Origin: an uncultured Ignavibacteria bacterium
GTDB lineage: Bacteria; Bacteroidota; Ignavibacteria; Tepidaquicellales; Tepidaquicellaceae
DNA length: 39,762 bases
NCBI GenBank assembly: GCA_937924675.1
Contig: CALEVL010000025.1
Location: 1-39,762 of the forward strand
Reading direction: 5' to 3'
Shown here: positions 6,731 through 16,006 of the stretch, one piece after another
Numbering within the stretch: the first letter of the stretch is position 1
Layout: the number at the start of each line of letters is the position of its first letter
Made by a program: the position numbers and the translations under genes
The notes under the pieces: model-generated
Seen by the model: only the letters and a program-made list of their open reading frames with translations
The model's database searches: none
What the model was told of the DNA's origin: nothing

Positions 6731-8752
6731 ATGAATAATACGGGTAAGAACACTAATAAGAACGGAGACGACTTCAACTGGAACAGGGTATTTAAAATAG
6801 TTCTCGGCTGGAGCGCTATCCTGATCGGATTCTTTCTCATAATGATCTATACCAAAGGTGCTGAAGGGAAATATTCCGAACTAAAATATGATCAGTTCCT
6901 GAAATTTGTGAGCGAAAAAAAGATTGAAAGTGCAGTTATAAAGAAAGCCGATAACAGTTACGAATTTCTTGGAAAACTCAAATCACCGGAACCGCTTACG
7001 GTAGCAAACCGCGCTGTTACAATCGACAGATTTTCGGTACTTCTTCCTTATTCAAACCTCGATGATAATGTTTTGAAGGCATGGAATGAAGCCGGTATTC
7101 AATACAGCATTGAAAAAGATGACGGCGGATGGCTCGCACCTTTTCTCGGTGCTTTGCCGTGGATCCTTATTATAGTATTCTGGATAGTTATCATGAGAAG
7201 GATGCAAGCAGGCGCAGGCGGTTCAAAGAACATTTTTTCTTTCGGAAAGTCTAAAGCTAAGTTGCTTAGCGAATCTGCTACAAAGGTTACATTTCAGGAT
7301 GTGGCGGGCGCTGATGAAGCTAAGGAAGAGTTATCAGAAATCATAGAGTTTCTGAAAACTCCGGCAAAGTTTCAGAAGCTTGGGGGAAAAATACCAAGAG
7401 GTGTGCTTCTGCTCGGCCCCCCGGGAACAGGTAAAACATTGCTTGCAAGAGCTGTTGCAGGTGAAGCAGGTGTTCCGTTCTTTTCTATCAGCGGTGCGGA
7501 TTTTGTCGAGATGTTTGTTGGAGTTGGTGCATCCAGAGTTCGCGACCTGTTTGAACAAGGCAAGAAGAATGCTCCATGCATAATTTTCATAGACGAGATC
7601 GATGCTGTAGGAAGACACCGCGGAGCTGGACTCGGCGGCGGACATGATGAGAGAGAACAGACTCTTAATCAGCTTCTTATAGAAATGGATGGATTTGAAC
7701 AGAATAACGGAGTGATAATAATTGCAGCAACCAACCGTCCGGACATACTGGATCCTGCATTGCTTAGACCCGGAAGATTTGACAGACAGGTTGTAGTTGA
7801 CAGGCCTGATGTAAAAGGCCGAGAAGGAATATTAAGAGTTCATACGAGAAGAACTCCGCTTTCAAAGGATGTTACAATTGATGTAATTGCAAAAGGTACT
7901 CCCGGATTTTCGGGAGCAGACCTTGCTAACCTTGTCAATGAAGCGGCATTGCTTGCAGCCAGAAGAAATTCTGAAATGGTGACGATGCGCGATTTTGAAG
8001 ATGCCAAAGACAAGGTTATGATGGGTACTGCGAGAAAGAGTCTCATTATTTCCGACAGGGAAAAGAAAACCACGGCATATCATGAAAGTGGACACGTAAT
8101 AGTTGCAAAGATGATACCTGAAGCAGATCCGGTTCACAAGGTTACTATAATTCCAAGAGGAAGAGCACTCGGAGTTACAACTTATCTTCCAATGGATGAG
8201 AAGCACACATACTCAAAGGAACATCTCGAAGCGATGATCGCGTATGCCATGGGCGGACGTGCAGCAGAAAAGCTGATCTTCAACGAATATACTACCGGCG
8301 CTTCAAATGACATAGAAAGAGCAACAAGTATGGCAAGGAAGATGGTTTGCGAATTTGGAATGAGCGAAAAGCTCGGGCCAATTGCGTATGGACAGAAGCA
8401 GGAAGAAATTTTCCTCGGCCGTGAGATTCATCAGCATAAGGATTACAGCGAAACAACACAGATCCTGATTGATGAAGAATTGAAAAGAGTAGTACAGTCC
8501 GGCATGGAGAGAGCAGAAAAATTACTTTTTGAAAATATTGACAAGCTTCATAAGATGTCTGATGCTCTGCTAGAAAGAGAAATTCTTGATTCTGTTGAGA
8601 TTGATATGCTGATGAGAGGCGAAGAACTGCCTCCGTTTGTAAAATCAGAAACAGGGAAACCGGTCGCCGCTGAAATGGAAGTTCAGAAGGAAAAAGAGAA
8701 GAAGGTTAAAGGCGACAACTACGCTCCTGGAGATGTTGCACTTGCAAATTAA
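6731..8752 (+). CDS. ftsH: ATP-dependent zinc metalloprotease FtsH
   Basis: This membrane-anchored AAA+ protease degrades misassembled membrane proteins and unstable regulators. The 673 residues contain two membrane segments (about 22-41 and 139-157) flanking an extracytoplasmic domain, Walker A GPPGTGKT (229-236), Walker B IIFIDEID (284-291), the second region of homology ATNRPDILDPALLRPGRFDR (333-352), and the protease motif HESGH (451-455) with the third zinc ligand Asp near 527. All catalytic residues are present and the length is typical. The C-terminal 40 residues are charged and variable. A terminator follows. Confidence 0.98.
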   Translation: MNNTGKNTNKNGDDFNWNRVFKIVLGWSAILIGFFLIMIYTKGAEGKYSELKYDQFLKFVSEKKIESAVIKKADNSYEFLGKLKSPEPLTVANRAVTIDRFSVLLPYSNLDDNVLKAWNEAGIQYSIEKDDGGWLAPFLGALPWILIIVFWIVIMRRMQAGAGGSKNIFSFGKSKAKLLSESATKVTFQDVAGADEAKEELSEIIEFLKTPAKFQKLGGKIPRGVLLLGPPGTGKTLLARAVAGEAGVPFFSISGADFVEMFVGVGASRVRDLFEQGKKNAPCIIFIDEIDAVGRHRGAGLGGGHDEREQTLNQLLIEMDGFEQNNGVIIIAATNRPDILDPALLRPGRFDRQVVVDRPDVKGREGILRVHTRRTPLSKDVTIDVIAKGTPGFSGADLANLVNEAALLAARRNSEMVTMRDFEDAKDKVMMGTARKSLIISDREKKTTAYHESGHVIVAKMIPEADPVHKVTIIPRGRALGVTTYLPMDEKHTYSKEHLEAMIAYAMGGRAAEKLIFNEYTTGASNDIERATSMARKMVCEFGMSEKLGPIAYGQKQEEIFLGREIHQHKDYSETTQILIDEELKRVVQSGMERAEKLLFENIDKLHKMSDALLEREILDSVEIDMLMRGEELPPFVKSETGKPVAAEMEVQKEKEKKVKGDNYAPGDVALAN

Positions 8753-8771
8753 TTGTTCTGATAAGTTCTCT

Positions 8772-8800
8772 AAAGGCGAGTATTCACTCGCTTTTTTTTT
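8772..8800 (+). terminator. Rho-independent terminator after ftsH
   Basis: GCGAG (8776-8780) pairs with CTCGC (8787-8791) around a 6-base loop, extended by A-T pairs into a run of nine T residues. It lies 20 bases after the ftsH stop. Confidence 0.85.
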
Positions 8801-8818
8801 GTTCAAGCGAAAATCAGC

Positions 8819-9442
8819 ATGAATAATATTCAGAGCATAAAGAATGAATCGATAAGGAAATCAATTCACCTGTTTTCGTCTGTCGTTCCATTTTCGTATT
8901 ACTTCATTCCAAGAGAGATTGAAATTGTCCTGCTTTCAGTCATGCTTATCCTTATGCTTTCTATCGATATTGGCAGGGCAAGATCCAAACCGGTCAGAGA
9001 TCTTTATGACAAGTACCTTGGCAATATTCTTCGCCATCATGAAACAGAGGCAGGCGGATTCAAACTGACGGGTGGATCATACATTGTTCTTGCCTTTTTA
9101 CTCTGCGCAGTATTGTTTCCAAAACCACTTGCAATAACTGCAATGTTCATTGTAATTTTCTGCGATTCTATGGCGGCAATTATCGGAATTCTTTTCGGGA
9201 AACACCGGATAACTAAAGACAAGACAATGGAAGGCAGTCTGGCATTTTTGTTAACCGGTTTGCTCATTGTGTTGCTTAGTCCGAAATTAACGGATACTCC
9301 CATTGAAATTTATGTGGCGGTGGCAAGTGTTTTGCTTACAACAATTGTTGAGCTTTTGCCTATAAAAGTGGATGATAACATAATCATCCCGATGTTCTTT
9401 GGGGCAGTTTATTTAATACTTTTAAAAATCTTTATTCCATAA
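8819..9442 (+). CDS. Dolichol/phytol kinase-like (CTP-dependent lipid kinase) membrane protein
   Basis: This 207-residue polytopic protein has about six hydrophobic segments. It shows the conserved set of the SEC59/DGK1/VTE5 family: a CDS motif (115-117), FGKHRI (126-131) and KTMEGS (135-140), together resembling the nucleotide-binding part of cytidylyltransferases. Members phosphorylate polyprenols, phytol or diacylglycerol, usually with CTP. The substrate here cannot be read from the sequence; isoprenoid-alcohol or diacylglycerol phosphorylation is the family-level expectation. The gene is followed after two bases by ychF, so the two are likely co-transcribed although functionally unrelated. 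Confidence 0.8.
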   Translation: MNNIQSIKNESIRKSIHLFSSVVPFSYYFIPREIEIVLLSVMLILMLSIDIGRARSKPVRDLYDKYLGNILRHHETEAGGFKLTGGSYIVLAFLLCAVLFPKPLAITAMFIVIFCDSMAAIIGILFGKHRITKDKTMEGSLAFLLTGLLIVLLSPKLTDTPIEIYVAVASVLLTTIVELLPIKVDDNIIIPMFFGAVYLILLKIFIP

Positions 9443-9444
9443 AA

Positions 9445-10548
9445 ATGTCTCTACGATGCGGAATTGTGGGACTGCCAAATGTGGGCAAGTCCACTCTGTT
9501 CAATGCACTAACTTCTTCACGAAATGCTGAAGCAGCAAACTATCCTTTTTGTACAATTGATCCCAATGTCGGTATGGTGATTGTCCCGGATGAAAGAATG
9601 GACAAACTTGCTGAGATCAATAAGCCGAAAAAGATAATACCTGCTACTATGGAATTTGTCGATATTGCAGGGCTGGTGAAAGGAGCTTCAAAAGGAGAAG
9701 GACTTGGCAATCAGTTTCTCTCACACATCAGAGAAGTTGATGCAATCGTTCATTTGGTCAGATGCTTTGAAAATGACAATGTGATTCATGTCGAGGAAAA
9801 AATTGACCCTGCACGGGATATTGAAATCATTGAGTATGAGCTAATCCTTAAGGACCTTGATACCATCGAAAAGCGGCTAGACAGATCCTCGAAGAACCTG
9901 AAGACAGGAGACAAGAGGATAAAACTTGAAGTCGAGACTCTTAGTAACCTTAAAACTCATTTACTTACATCACGACTAGCAAAGTATTTCACAGATACGT
10001 TAAATCCTGAAGAAAAGCAGGTTGTTGATGAATTGCATCTTTTGACTGACAAGCCGGTAATCTATGTTGCAAACGTTGATGATGAAAATCTCAAGGGCAA
10101 TGAGTATTCGGAAATTGTTAGGTCAATTGCAGATAAGGAGAAGGCACAGTTTCTGATTCTGTCAGTTGAGGTCGAAGCTGAAATCGCTCAGCTTGAATCA
10201 AAGGAAGAGAAAGCGGAATTTCTTTTAGCCCTTGAATTGGAAAACTCAGGTTTGAACAGACTGATTCATAAAGGATATGAATTGCTTGACCTAATCACAT
10301 TTTTTACTGCAGGTGAGAAGGAAGTTCATGCATGGCCAATACATAAGGGCTGCAAAGCACCTCAGGCTGCAGGTGAGATTCATACTGATTTTGAAAAGGG
10401 ATTTATAAGAGCTGAAATTATGAAGTATAAAGATTTTGCGGAGCTTAGGTCAGAGGCTGCTGTAAAAGAAAAGGGACTTCTGAAAATAGAAGGAAAGGAC
10501 TATGTCGTTGAAGACGGTGACATAGTTCACTTCAGATTCAATGTCTGA
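9445..10548 (+). CDS. ychF: Redox-regulated ribosome-binding ATPase YchF (OBG family)
   Basis: The 367 residues match YchF from end to end: P-loop GLPNVGKS (9-16), switch region DIAGLVKGASKGEGLGNQFL, a central coiled-coil insertion (about 130-200), the NVDD segment in place of the GTPase NKxD motif (which makes this family prefer ATP), and a C-terminal TGS domain (about 280-365). YchF binds ribosomes and modulates stress responses. The start ATG is two bases after the previous stop. The gene meets feoB tail to tail with no base between the two stop codons. Confidence 0.97.
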   Translation: MSLRCGIVGLPNVGKSTLFNALTSSRNAEAANYPFCTIDPNVGMVIVPDERMDKLAEINKPKKIIPATMEFVDIAGLVKGASKGEGLGNQFLSHIREVDAIVHLVRCFENDNVIHVEEKIDPARDIEIIEYELILKDLDTIEKRLDRSSKNLKTGDKRIKLEVETLSNLKTHLLTSRLAKYFTDTLNPEEKQVVDELHLLTDKPVIYVANVDDENLKGNEYSEIVRSIADKEKAQFLILSVEVEAEIAQLESKEEKAEFLLALELENSGLNRLIHKGYELLDLITFFTAGEKEVHAWPIHKGCKAPQAAGEIHTDFEKGFIRAEIMKYKDFAELRSEAAVKEKGLLKIEGKDYVVEDGDIVHFRFNV

Positions 10549-12603
10549 TCAGTTTATACCAAGCAATCGCAAACCATTTACTGTTATGAATGCCATTATG
10601 TAAGCAATGCCGGTAAACATTACAAGTTGTATTGCCGGCATCTTCCAGCTTCCGGTTTCCTTCCTGACAATTGCAATCGTTGATATGCATTGCAAAGCAA
10701 AGACAAAGAATACTATGAGTCCTGCAGAAGTGGCAATTGTGAACAACTTCTGGTCCGTGCCGTCAATTGTCGCATTTTTCATCGCCTGCAGCAATGAACT
10801 CTGCATATCATCTCCTGTATCAGTGACCCTGAATGTCAGTGCCAAAGAGCTCACAAAGACCTCACGTGCTGCAAGCGTAGCAACCAGGGATACCCCAACT
10901 CTCCAATCCAATCCAATCGGTTTCAATACCGGCTCAAGAAATTGCCCGAATGTGGATGCGTAAGATGTTGCTATCCTTTCTGAGTTTATCAGTTCTGATA
11001 CTTCATCTTCCTGTTTTCCTTCAGTGTCGATTTGAGGACTGTGATTAGGAAAGTAAGTAAGAAACCATAATATAATTGATAAATAAAGTATGATCGGTCC
11101 GGCTTTCTTTACATACTGCATTGCATTTGACAGTGTCTTGGCAACTACAACATTGAATTTAGGTTTTCTGTAAGCAGGCAGCTCCAGAATGAAAGAAGAG
11201 TGTCCGGAATCTCCGCTCAGTTTATTGCTGAACTTATTGACAATCGAAGCGATGACAAGAGAACTGGCTATGCTGAAAATGTAGATTGCAGTCATCGCGA
11301 TTCCACCAAGCCAAGGTGTTTCCGGTGGGAAAAGAAATGCGATCAGCAATGCATAAACCGGAAGTCTTGCGCTGCAACTCATAAGCGGTACTATGAATAT
11401 TGTGAGAAATCTCTCACGCTTGTTTGTAATTGTTCTCGTTGCCATAATAGCAGGGATGGCGCAAGCAAAACCCGACAGCATCGGAACAAATGATTTTCCG
11501 TTAAGCCCAATTTTTGACAATGGCTTGTCAACGATCATTGCGCCCCTTGCCAGATAACCGCTGTCTTCAAGCAAACCGAGAATGAGAAACAGCAGTACTA
11601 TTTGCGGTAGAAACACAAGCACAGATCCAACTCCGCTGATAATACCGCTTGAGACCAGATTACCATACCATGTATTTCCGAGAGCCGCTACAGCCAGATC
11701 CGATGCAATTGTGAATCCTTCATTCACTAAATCCATCAAAGGAGAAGCTAACCAGAATATTAATGTGAAAGTTATTGACATTACAACGGCAAATATTGTC
11801 AATCCCCAGAACTTGTGCAGCAGGATTTTGTCAAGTGCAAGTGTATTTTGATCAGGCCTGTTCTGCGTATTTGAAGGATTAAGTACTACAAGTTTCTCAT
11901 TTATCTTCGCCAGATTTACTGCCTTATTGTTATCATCAGAGTTTCTGGAATACAAGACTTCCTTTTCAATGCTCTCAATTTCTCTGTATGCTTCCAGTAA
12001 ACTATCTTTACGCTTGTTATGTGGAAGTCTGAGAAGATTTATCTCCCTGCCTGATTGCTCATTAATTATGTTCTCATTGATTGATTTCAAAAGCTTGTCG
12101 ATACCGCCACCGGTCTTTCCATCGATTGATACAACACTGCATCCAAGCATTTCACTCAATCGCTTCTCGGAAATATCAAAACCCTTTTTATGCAAAATGT
12201 CTTTCATTGTCAGAGCCACAATAACATTGAATCCGGAATCTTTCAATTGCTTTACGAGTAGGAGGTGTCTTGAAAGTTGACTGCTGTCAACTGTTACAAT
12301 TATCAGATCCGGAGTGCCGAACTCCGGATGAGAATGCAGAGAATTTACCGAGATCTTCTCGTCAGGCGAAGAGGGGATCAGGCTGATTATTCCCGGTGAA
12401 TCAAGAATGTTAGCATCGATTGCATGCTTACTGAGTATCTTTGAGATAGAATACTCCACTGTTGAGCCCGGATAATTAACAGTCTTGTAGTTTTTCCCGC
12501 TCAGAAAATTGAACAGTGTAGTCTTGCCTGAGTTTGGCTGACCGACCAGACTTATTAGCGGTGTCTTTTTTTCCGTTACATTTATTTTTTGATCAGTATG
12601 CAT
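10549..12603 (-). CDS. feoB: Ferrous iron transport protein B
   Basis: This 684-residue inner-membrane Fe(II) transporter has an N-terminal G domain: G1 GQPNSGKT (21-28) and G3 DSPG (68-71). It is followed by a helical spacer and a membrane region of about eight to ten helices with two gate repeats (SARLPVYALL is visible in the first). The G4 motif reads LTMKD (131-135), with Thr replacing the usual Asn of NxxD, so guanine recognition may be altered. The start overlaps feoA by 22 bases, which fixes the order feoA-feoB and suggests translational coupling. The stop abuts the ychF stop. Iron control by the Fur-type gene upstream is likely. Confidence 0.96.
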   Translation of the reverse strand: MHTDQKINVTEKKTPLISLVGQPNSGKTTLFNFLSGKNYKTVNYPGSTVEYSISKILSKHAIDANILDSPGIISLIPSSPDEKISVNSLHSHPEFGTPDLIIVTVDSSQLSRHLLLVKQLKDSGFNVIVALTMKDILHKKGFDISEKRLSEMLGCSVVSIDGKTGGGIDKLLKSINENIINEQSGREINLLRLPHNKRKDSLLEAYREIESIEKEVLYSRNSDDNNKAVNLAKINEKLVVLNPSNTQNRPDQNTLALDKILLHKFWGLTIFAVVMSITFTLIFWLASPLMDLVNEGFTIASDLAVAALGNTWYGNLVSSGIISGVGSVLVFLPQIVLLFLILGLLEDSGYLARGAMIVDKPLSKIGLNGKSFVPMLSGFACAIPAIMATRTITNKRERFLTIFIVPLMSCSARLPVYALLIAFLFPPETPWLGGIAMTAIYIFSIASSLVIASIVNKFSNKLSGDSGHSSFILELPAYRKPKFNVVVAKTLSNAMQYVKKAGPIILYLSIILWFLTYFPNHSPQIDTEGKQEDEVSELINSERIATSYASTFGQFLEPVLKPIGLDWRVGVSLVATLAAREVFVSSLALTFRVTDTGDDMQSSLLQAMKNATIDGTDQKLFTIATSAGLIVFFVFALQCISTIAIVRKETGSWKMPAIQLVMFTGIAYIMAFITVNGLRLLGIN

Positions 12604-12812
12604 GATGCTTCATTTTTTCTGATTGCAACAATAGTCCCTCTTATTGAAAATGCCATTGGATCACTGAATACCGCGCCGCTGATGTATTCAATCTCCTGTC
12701 CCGGAGTAAATCCAACTTCAAGAATCCTGTGAGCTGAAGGATGATCGTTATTGACATCCTTTATTATGGCTTTCTCGCCGGGCTTAAGTTCGGCAGCTGT
12801 TTTCATTATCAT
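12582..12812 (-). CDS. feoA: Ferrous iron transport protein A
   Basis: This 76-residue SH3-like protein matches FeoA: the pattern LKPGEKAIIKDV...HRILEVGFTPG..IEYI, then DPMAFSIRGTIVAIRKNEA. FeoA is a small cytosolic partner needed for FeoB-driven Fe(II) uptake. A second in-frame Met two codons downstream is an alternative start. The gene lies 32 bases after the Fur-type gene and overlaps the start of feoB, so the three form a unit. Confidence 0.93.
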   Translation of the reverse strand: MIMKTAAELKPGEKAIIKDVNNDHPSAHRILEVGFTPGQEIEYISGAVFSDPMAFSIRGTIVAIRKNEASCILIKK

Positions 12813-12844
12813 TATTAAGACTTAATCCAAGTAAGAGTTCAAAG

Positions 12845-13303
12845 TTAAAGGGTAGTGGCTTCTTTATACTTACAGCTTTCCTGATTCTTACATCTGGCGA
12901 AGACCTGAAATGTATGATCCACATTTGTGAGGTTATTCTCTTTGCAGATCTTACTTTGAATTTTCTCTATGACCGGATTCTCAAACTCGATGATCTTATT
13001 GCATAAGGTGCAGATCAGATGATAGTGCATCTTTCTTCCAATCTTCGTTTCATATCGGGTTCTGTCACCTTTGAAATTATGTTTGGTAAGAATACCACAC
13101 TCATTCATGAGTTCAAGGGTCTTGTAAACTGTTGCCCTTGAAACATTTACATATTCATTCTTCATCTTTAGATACAGTTCATCCGCATCAAAGTGACCGC
13201 TGATCTTTAGTGCGGCGTCAAGTATCAGAAAACGCTCGTTCGTAATCCTATGAGCTTTTTTCTTAAGATACTCCACAAATGTCTTTTTAATGTTGTCACT
13301 CAT
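12845..13303 (-). CDS. fur: Fur-family metal-responsive transcriptional repressor
   Basis: The 152 residues form the Fur fold: a winged-helix DNA-binding half (VSRATVYKTLELMNECGI at about 54-71) and a metal/dimerisation half with HYHLICTLC (93-101). The C-terminal structural zinc pair is Cys138 and Cys144, spaced CX5C instead of the common CX2C. The HHDH-like cluster is partly changed (HYH). The family also contains Zur, PerR and Mur; position directly before feoA-feoB makes iron the likeliest signal. No clear Fur box was recognised upstream. Confidence 0.88.
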   Translation of the reverse strand: MSDNIKKTFVEYLKKKAHRITNERFLILDAALKISGHFDADELYLKMKNEYVNVSRATVYKTLELMNECGILTKHNFKGDRTRYETKIGRKMHYHLICTLCNKIIEFENPVIEKIQSKICKENNLTNVDHTFQVFARCKNQESCKYKEATTL

Positions 13304-13342
13304 AAATTGTTTGTCGGCAAATTTAAGTGATTATACTGTGTC

Positions 13343-14719
13343 TTAAACTCCATTAATTACTTTGTCCAAAATTTCCATACCTTCGTCAATTTCACCCTTT
13401 GTGATGTTAACTGCAGGACGGAACCTCATGGATTTCTCACCTGAGCCAAGTATAAGCAGTCCGCTGTTCATTGCGTTCGCTGTAACTTTGTTTCTCATTT
13501 CTGTATCCTTACAATCAAATGCACAGAAGAGTCCGAGTCCTCGTCCGTTAGAAAGTTTGTCCGGGTATTTGTTGATGAGGCCGTAAATACTGTCAAGAAG
13601 ATATTGTCCATTCAATGCGCAGTTGTCAACAAGATTTTCTTCATCTATTATCTCCAAGATCTTTGTGAATCTTTTCATGTCAACCATGTTGCCGCCCCAG
13701 GTTGAATTTATTCTGCTTGGCTTCCTGAATACATTCTCATCAATATCGTCAACTCTGCCAGTTGATAATATGCCGCAAACCTGAGTTTTTTTTCCGAAAG
13801 AAATTATATCCGGCTGAACATAGTGCATGTGTGCCCACCACTTTCCGGTCATTGCTATGCCGGTCTGAACTTCATCAAAAATCAAAAGCATTTCATTCTC
13901 ATCGCATAACTTCCTGAGTGTCTGAAAGAATTCCTTTCTGAAATGATTGTCACCGCCTTCGCCCTGTATCGGCTCAAGTATGATGCATGCGATATCATCC
14001 TTATTCTGTGCAAGTGCATTCATAATCTGCTCAACAGCAGCTTCTTCTGCTTTAATCACTGCCGCTAAATTTTCGTCATTCAAAGGGAATGTAACTTTTG
14101 GATTATCAATTCTTGGCCAGTCAAACTTTGGATAATACATGACCTTTGTCGGATCAGTATTTGTAAGAGACATTGTATATCCGCTTCTGCCATGAAATGC
14201 CTGCCTGAAATGTATTACCTGATGACCTTTCTCTTCTTTGTAACCTTTTTCAAAATTCTTCCTCACCTTCCAGTCAAATGCAACCTTCAGTGCATTCTCT
14301 ACAGCGAGTGCACCACCCTCTATAAAGAAACTATATTTAAAATAAGACGGTACCGCAATCTCAAAAAACTTGGAAACAAATTCCGCTTGCACTTCAGTAT
14401 ATATGTCAGAAAGCGATGGCTTGTTAACGGCTACTTTCCCAATCTCTCTTATGAATTGCTCATTGTCGAGTTTAGGGTGATTCATTCCAAGCGGGTGCGA
14501 GGCAACATATGTGAAGAAGTCAAGATAGCGTTTTCCGGTCTTGGCATCATGTATGTATGAACCTGTTGACTTGTTTAGATCTACAGTTACATCAAATCCA
14601 TCAACTAGCATATACTTTCTAAGAACATCCTGAACATTCCCGGAATGTACTTCTTCCGACTGTTGATTGACCTGAAGTGTTACAGGATCAAGAGTCTTTG
14701 TTTGTGTTAAGGTGGTCAT
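13343..14719 (-). CDS. lat: L-lysine 6-transaminase (lysine epsilon-aminotransferase)
   Basis: This PLP enzyme moves the epsilon-amino group of lysine to 2-oxoglutarate, giving 2-aminoadipate semialdehyde (piperideine-6-carboxylate) and glutamate, in lysine degradation or adaptation. The 458 residues carry class III aminotransferase marks: FHGRSGYT (175-182), EPIQGEGGD (249-257), FDEVQTG with Asp282, and SFGKKTQVCG, whose first Lys (310) should bind PLP. FGKKTQVCG and GFDVTVDLNKSTGSY are typical of the lysine 6-transaminase subgroup rather than ornithine or GABA enzymes. The start is supported by AGGAG 7 bases upstream. It sits between purM and fur on the same strand (24- and 39-base gaps). 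Confidence 0.9.
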   Translation of the reverse strand: MTTLTQTKTLDPVTLQVNQQSEEVHSGNVQDVLRKYMLVDGFDVTVDLNKSTGSYIHDAKTGKRYLDFFTYVASHPLGMNHPKLDNEQFIREIGKVAVNKPSLSDIYTEVQAEFVSKFFEIAVPSYFKYSFFIEGGALAVENALKVAFDWKVRKNFEKGYKEEKGHQVIHFRQAFHGRSGYTMSLTNTDPTKVMYYPKFDWPRIDNPKVTFPLNDENLAAVIKAEEAAVEQIMNALAQNKDDIACIILEPIQGEGGDNHFRKEFFQTLRKLCDENEMLLIFDEVQTGIAMTGKWWAHMHYVQPDIISFGKKTQVCGILSTGRVDDIDENVFRKPSRINSTWGGNMVDMKRFTKILEIIDEENLVDNCALNGQYLLDSIYGLINKYPDKLSNGRGLGLFCAFDCKDTEMRNKVTANAMNSGLLILGSGEKSMRFRPAVNITKGEIDEGMEILDKVINGV

Positions 14720-14743
14720 GCTGCACTCCTGCGTTTTGATTTA

Positions 14744-15745
14744 TTATAATCTTTGAATGTCGCCCATCAATACGGGCCTCTCTTTTTGCATTATCAGAAA
14801 CTTTGTGAAATCATCAACTATCTTCCTTCTTACAATGAATATCAATCCAATCCCAAGATTAAATGTCCTGCGCATATCTTCTTCCGGAACATTTCCCTCT
14901 GCTCTTATCAATTGAAATATCGGATCAGGTCTCCAGGCATTCCAATCGATGGATATTGACAATTCATCCGGCACCACGCGGCTTGTGTTTCCAACAATGC
15001 CTCCGCCTGTAATATGTGAGATTGAGCTTATCTTGAACCGCTTCAGACTTTCCTGAATTATTCCCAAATAAGAACGGTGAACACGAAGCAGTTCCTTTCC
15101 CAATGTGTTTTTAAGTCCTGAATATTTTCTCTTTAAGTTTTCACCAGTTCCAAAAATTTTTCTGACCAATGAATATCCGTTTGTATGAAGTCCGTTCGAA
15201 CGAAGTCCTATTAGCCGGTCACCTGCCTTTACTTTTACTGAACTCAGTATCTTACTCTTATCAACTACTCCTGTTATAGATCCTGCAAGATCAAAATCAT
15301 TCCCGGAATATATCCCAGGCATCTCAGCTGTTTCTCCTCCTATAAGAGAACATCCGTTGTTCTGACAACCTCTGGCAAGACCAGCGACTATCTTCTTTCC
15401 TGTAAGTGCATTCAGCTTTCCTGTTGCATAGTAATCCAAAAAAAACATTGGAACAGCTCCGCAGACAGCTATGTCATTAACGCAGTGATTAACAAGGTCT
15501 TCTCCAATAGTATCATATATTCCAAGCGAAGAAGCAATCAGAAGCTTTGTCCCTACTCCGTCAACACTTGATACAAGTACAGGCTCTCTGAAATTCCTGA
15601 AATCTGGCTTGAAGAATGCCCCAAAGTTGCCTATTCCGCTGATAACAGAACCGGAAAAAGTTTTCCTGACTATAGGTTTGATATGCTTGATAAAGCGGTC
15701 AGCTTCATCAATATTTACTCCTGCGGACTTGTAATCTGATTTCAC
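14744..15745 (-). CDS. purM: Phosphoribosylformylglycinamidine cyclo-ligase (AIR synthetase)
   Basis: This enzyme catalyses the ATP-dependent ring closure of FGAM to AIR in purine synthesis. The 333 residues show the N-terminal SSVDGVGTK motif (59-67), the NHCVNDIAVCGAVP segment (86-99), GETAEMPG and the C-terminal GGGIVGNTSRV region. The start is GTG, next to the family's usual N-terminus (MKSDYKSAGVNI...). At 333 residues it is slightly shorter than most PurM (about 345). It leads a five-gene minus-strand run; no other pur genes are adjacent. Confidence 0.95.
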   Translation of the reverse strand: MKSDYKSAGVNIDEADRFIKHIKPIVRKTFSGSVISGIGNFGAFFKPDFRNFREPVLVSSVDGVGTKLLIASSLGIYDTIGEDLVNHCVNDIAVCGAVPMFFLDYYATGKLNALTGKKIVAGLARGCQNNGCSLIGGETAEMPGIYSGNDFDLAGSITGVVDKSKILSSVKVKAGDRLIGLRSNGLHTNGYSLVRKIFGTGENLKRKYSGLKNTLGKELLRVHRSYLGIIQESLKRFKISSISHITGGGIVGNTSRVVPDELSISIDWNAWRPDPIFQLIRAEGNVPEEDMRRTFNLGIGLIFIVRRKIVDDFTKFLIMQKERPVLMGDIQRL

Positions 15746-15934
15746 TTGTTAAAATACCGAAATTGCCTCTGTGATTCAATTCTATGATACGTCACAGTGA
15801 ATGCCATTCGTTGTTTCATAATGTTGTTCACTTGCTAATTAAAATTGCTTTAGGGAGATACTTTTGATGCGCACAAACAAATTGCTACCATTATTTAGAA
15901 AATGGAATTCCGTAGTAAACTCAGAGAGTCAATA

Positions 15935-15960
15935 ACACGTCAGAATTGTCTGTAACGTGT
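15935..15960. promoter_or_regulatory. Imperfect hairpin/dyad between purM and the sulfotransferase-like gene
   Basis: ACACGT (15935-15940) pairs with ACGTGT (15955-15960), and CAGA with TCTG inside, with a two-base bulge and an ATTG loop. It lies 47 bases before the TTG start at 16007, in the only intergenic space between two divergent units, so an operator or leader hairpin is possible. Confidence 0.35.
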
Positions 15961-16006
15961 CAGTGAAAATTTTTAACTTGCTGCAACAATACAATAATTA
16001 TACGAA

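Noticed and set aside
13304..13342. Fur box upstream of the fur gene
   Set aside because: No convincing inverted GATAATGAT-like hexamers were found in the 39-base gap.
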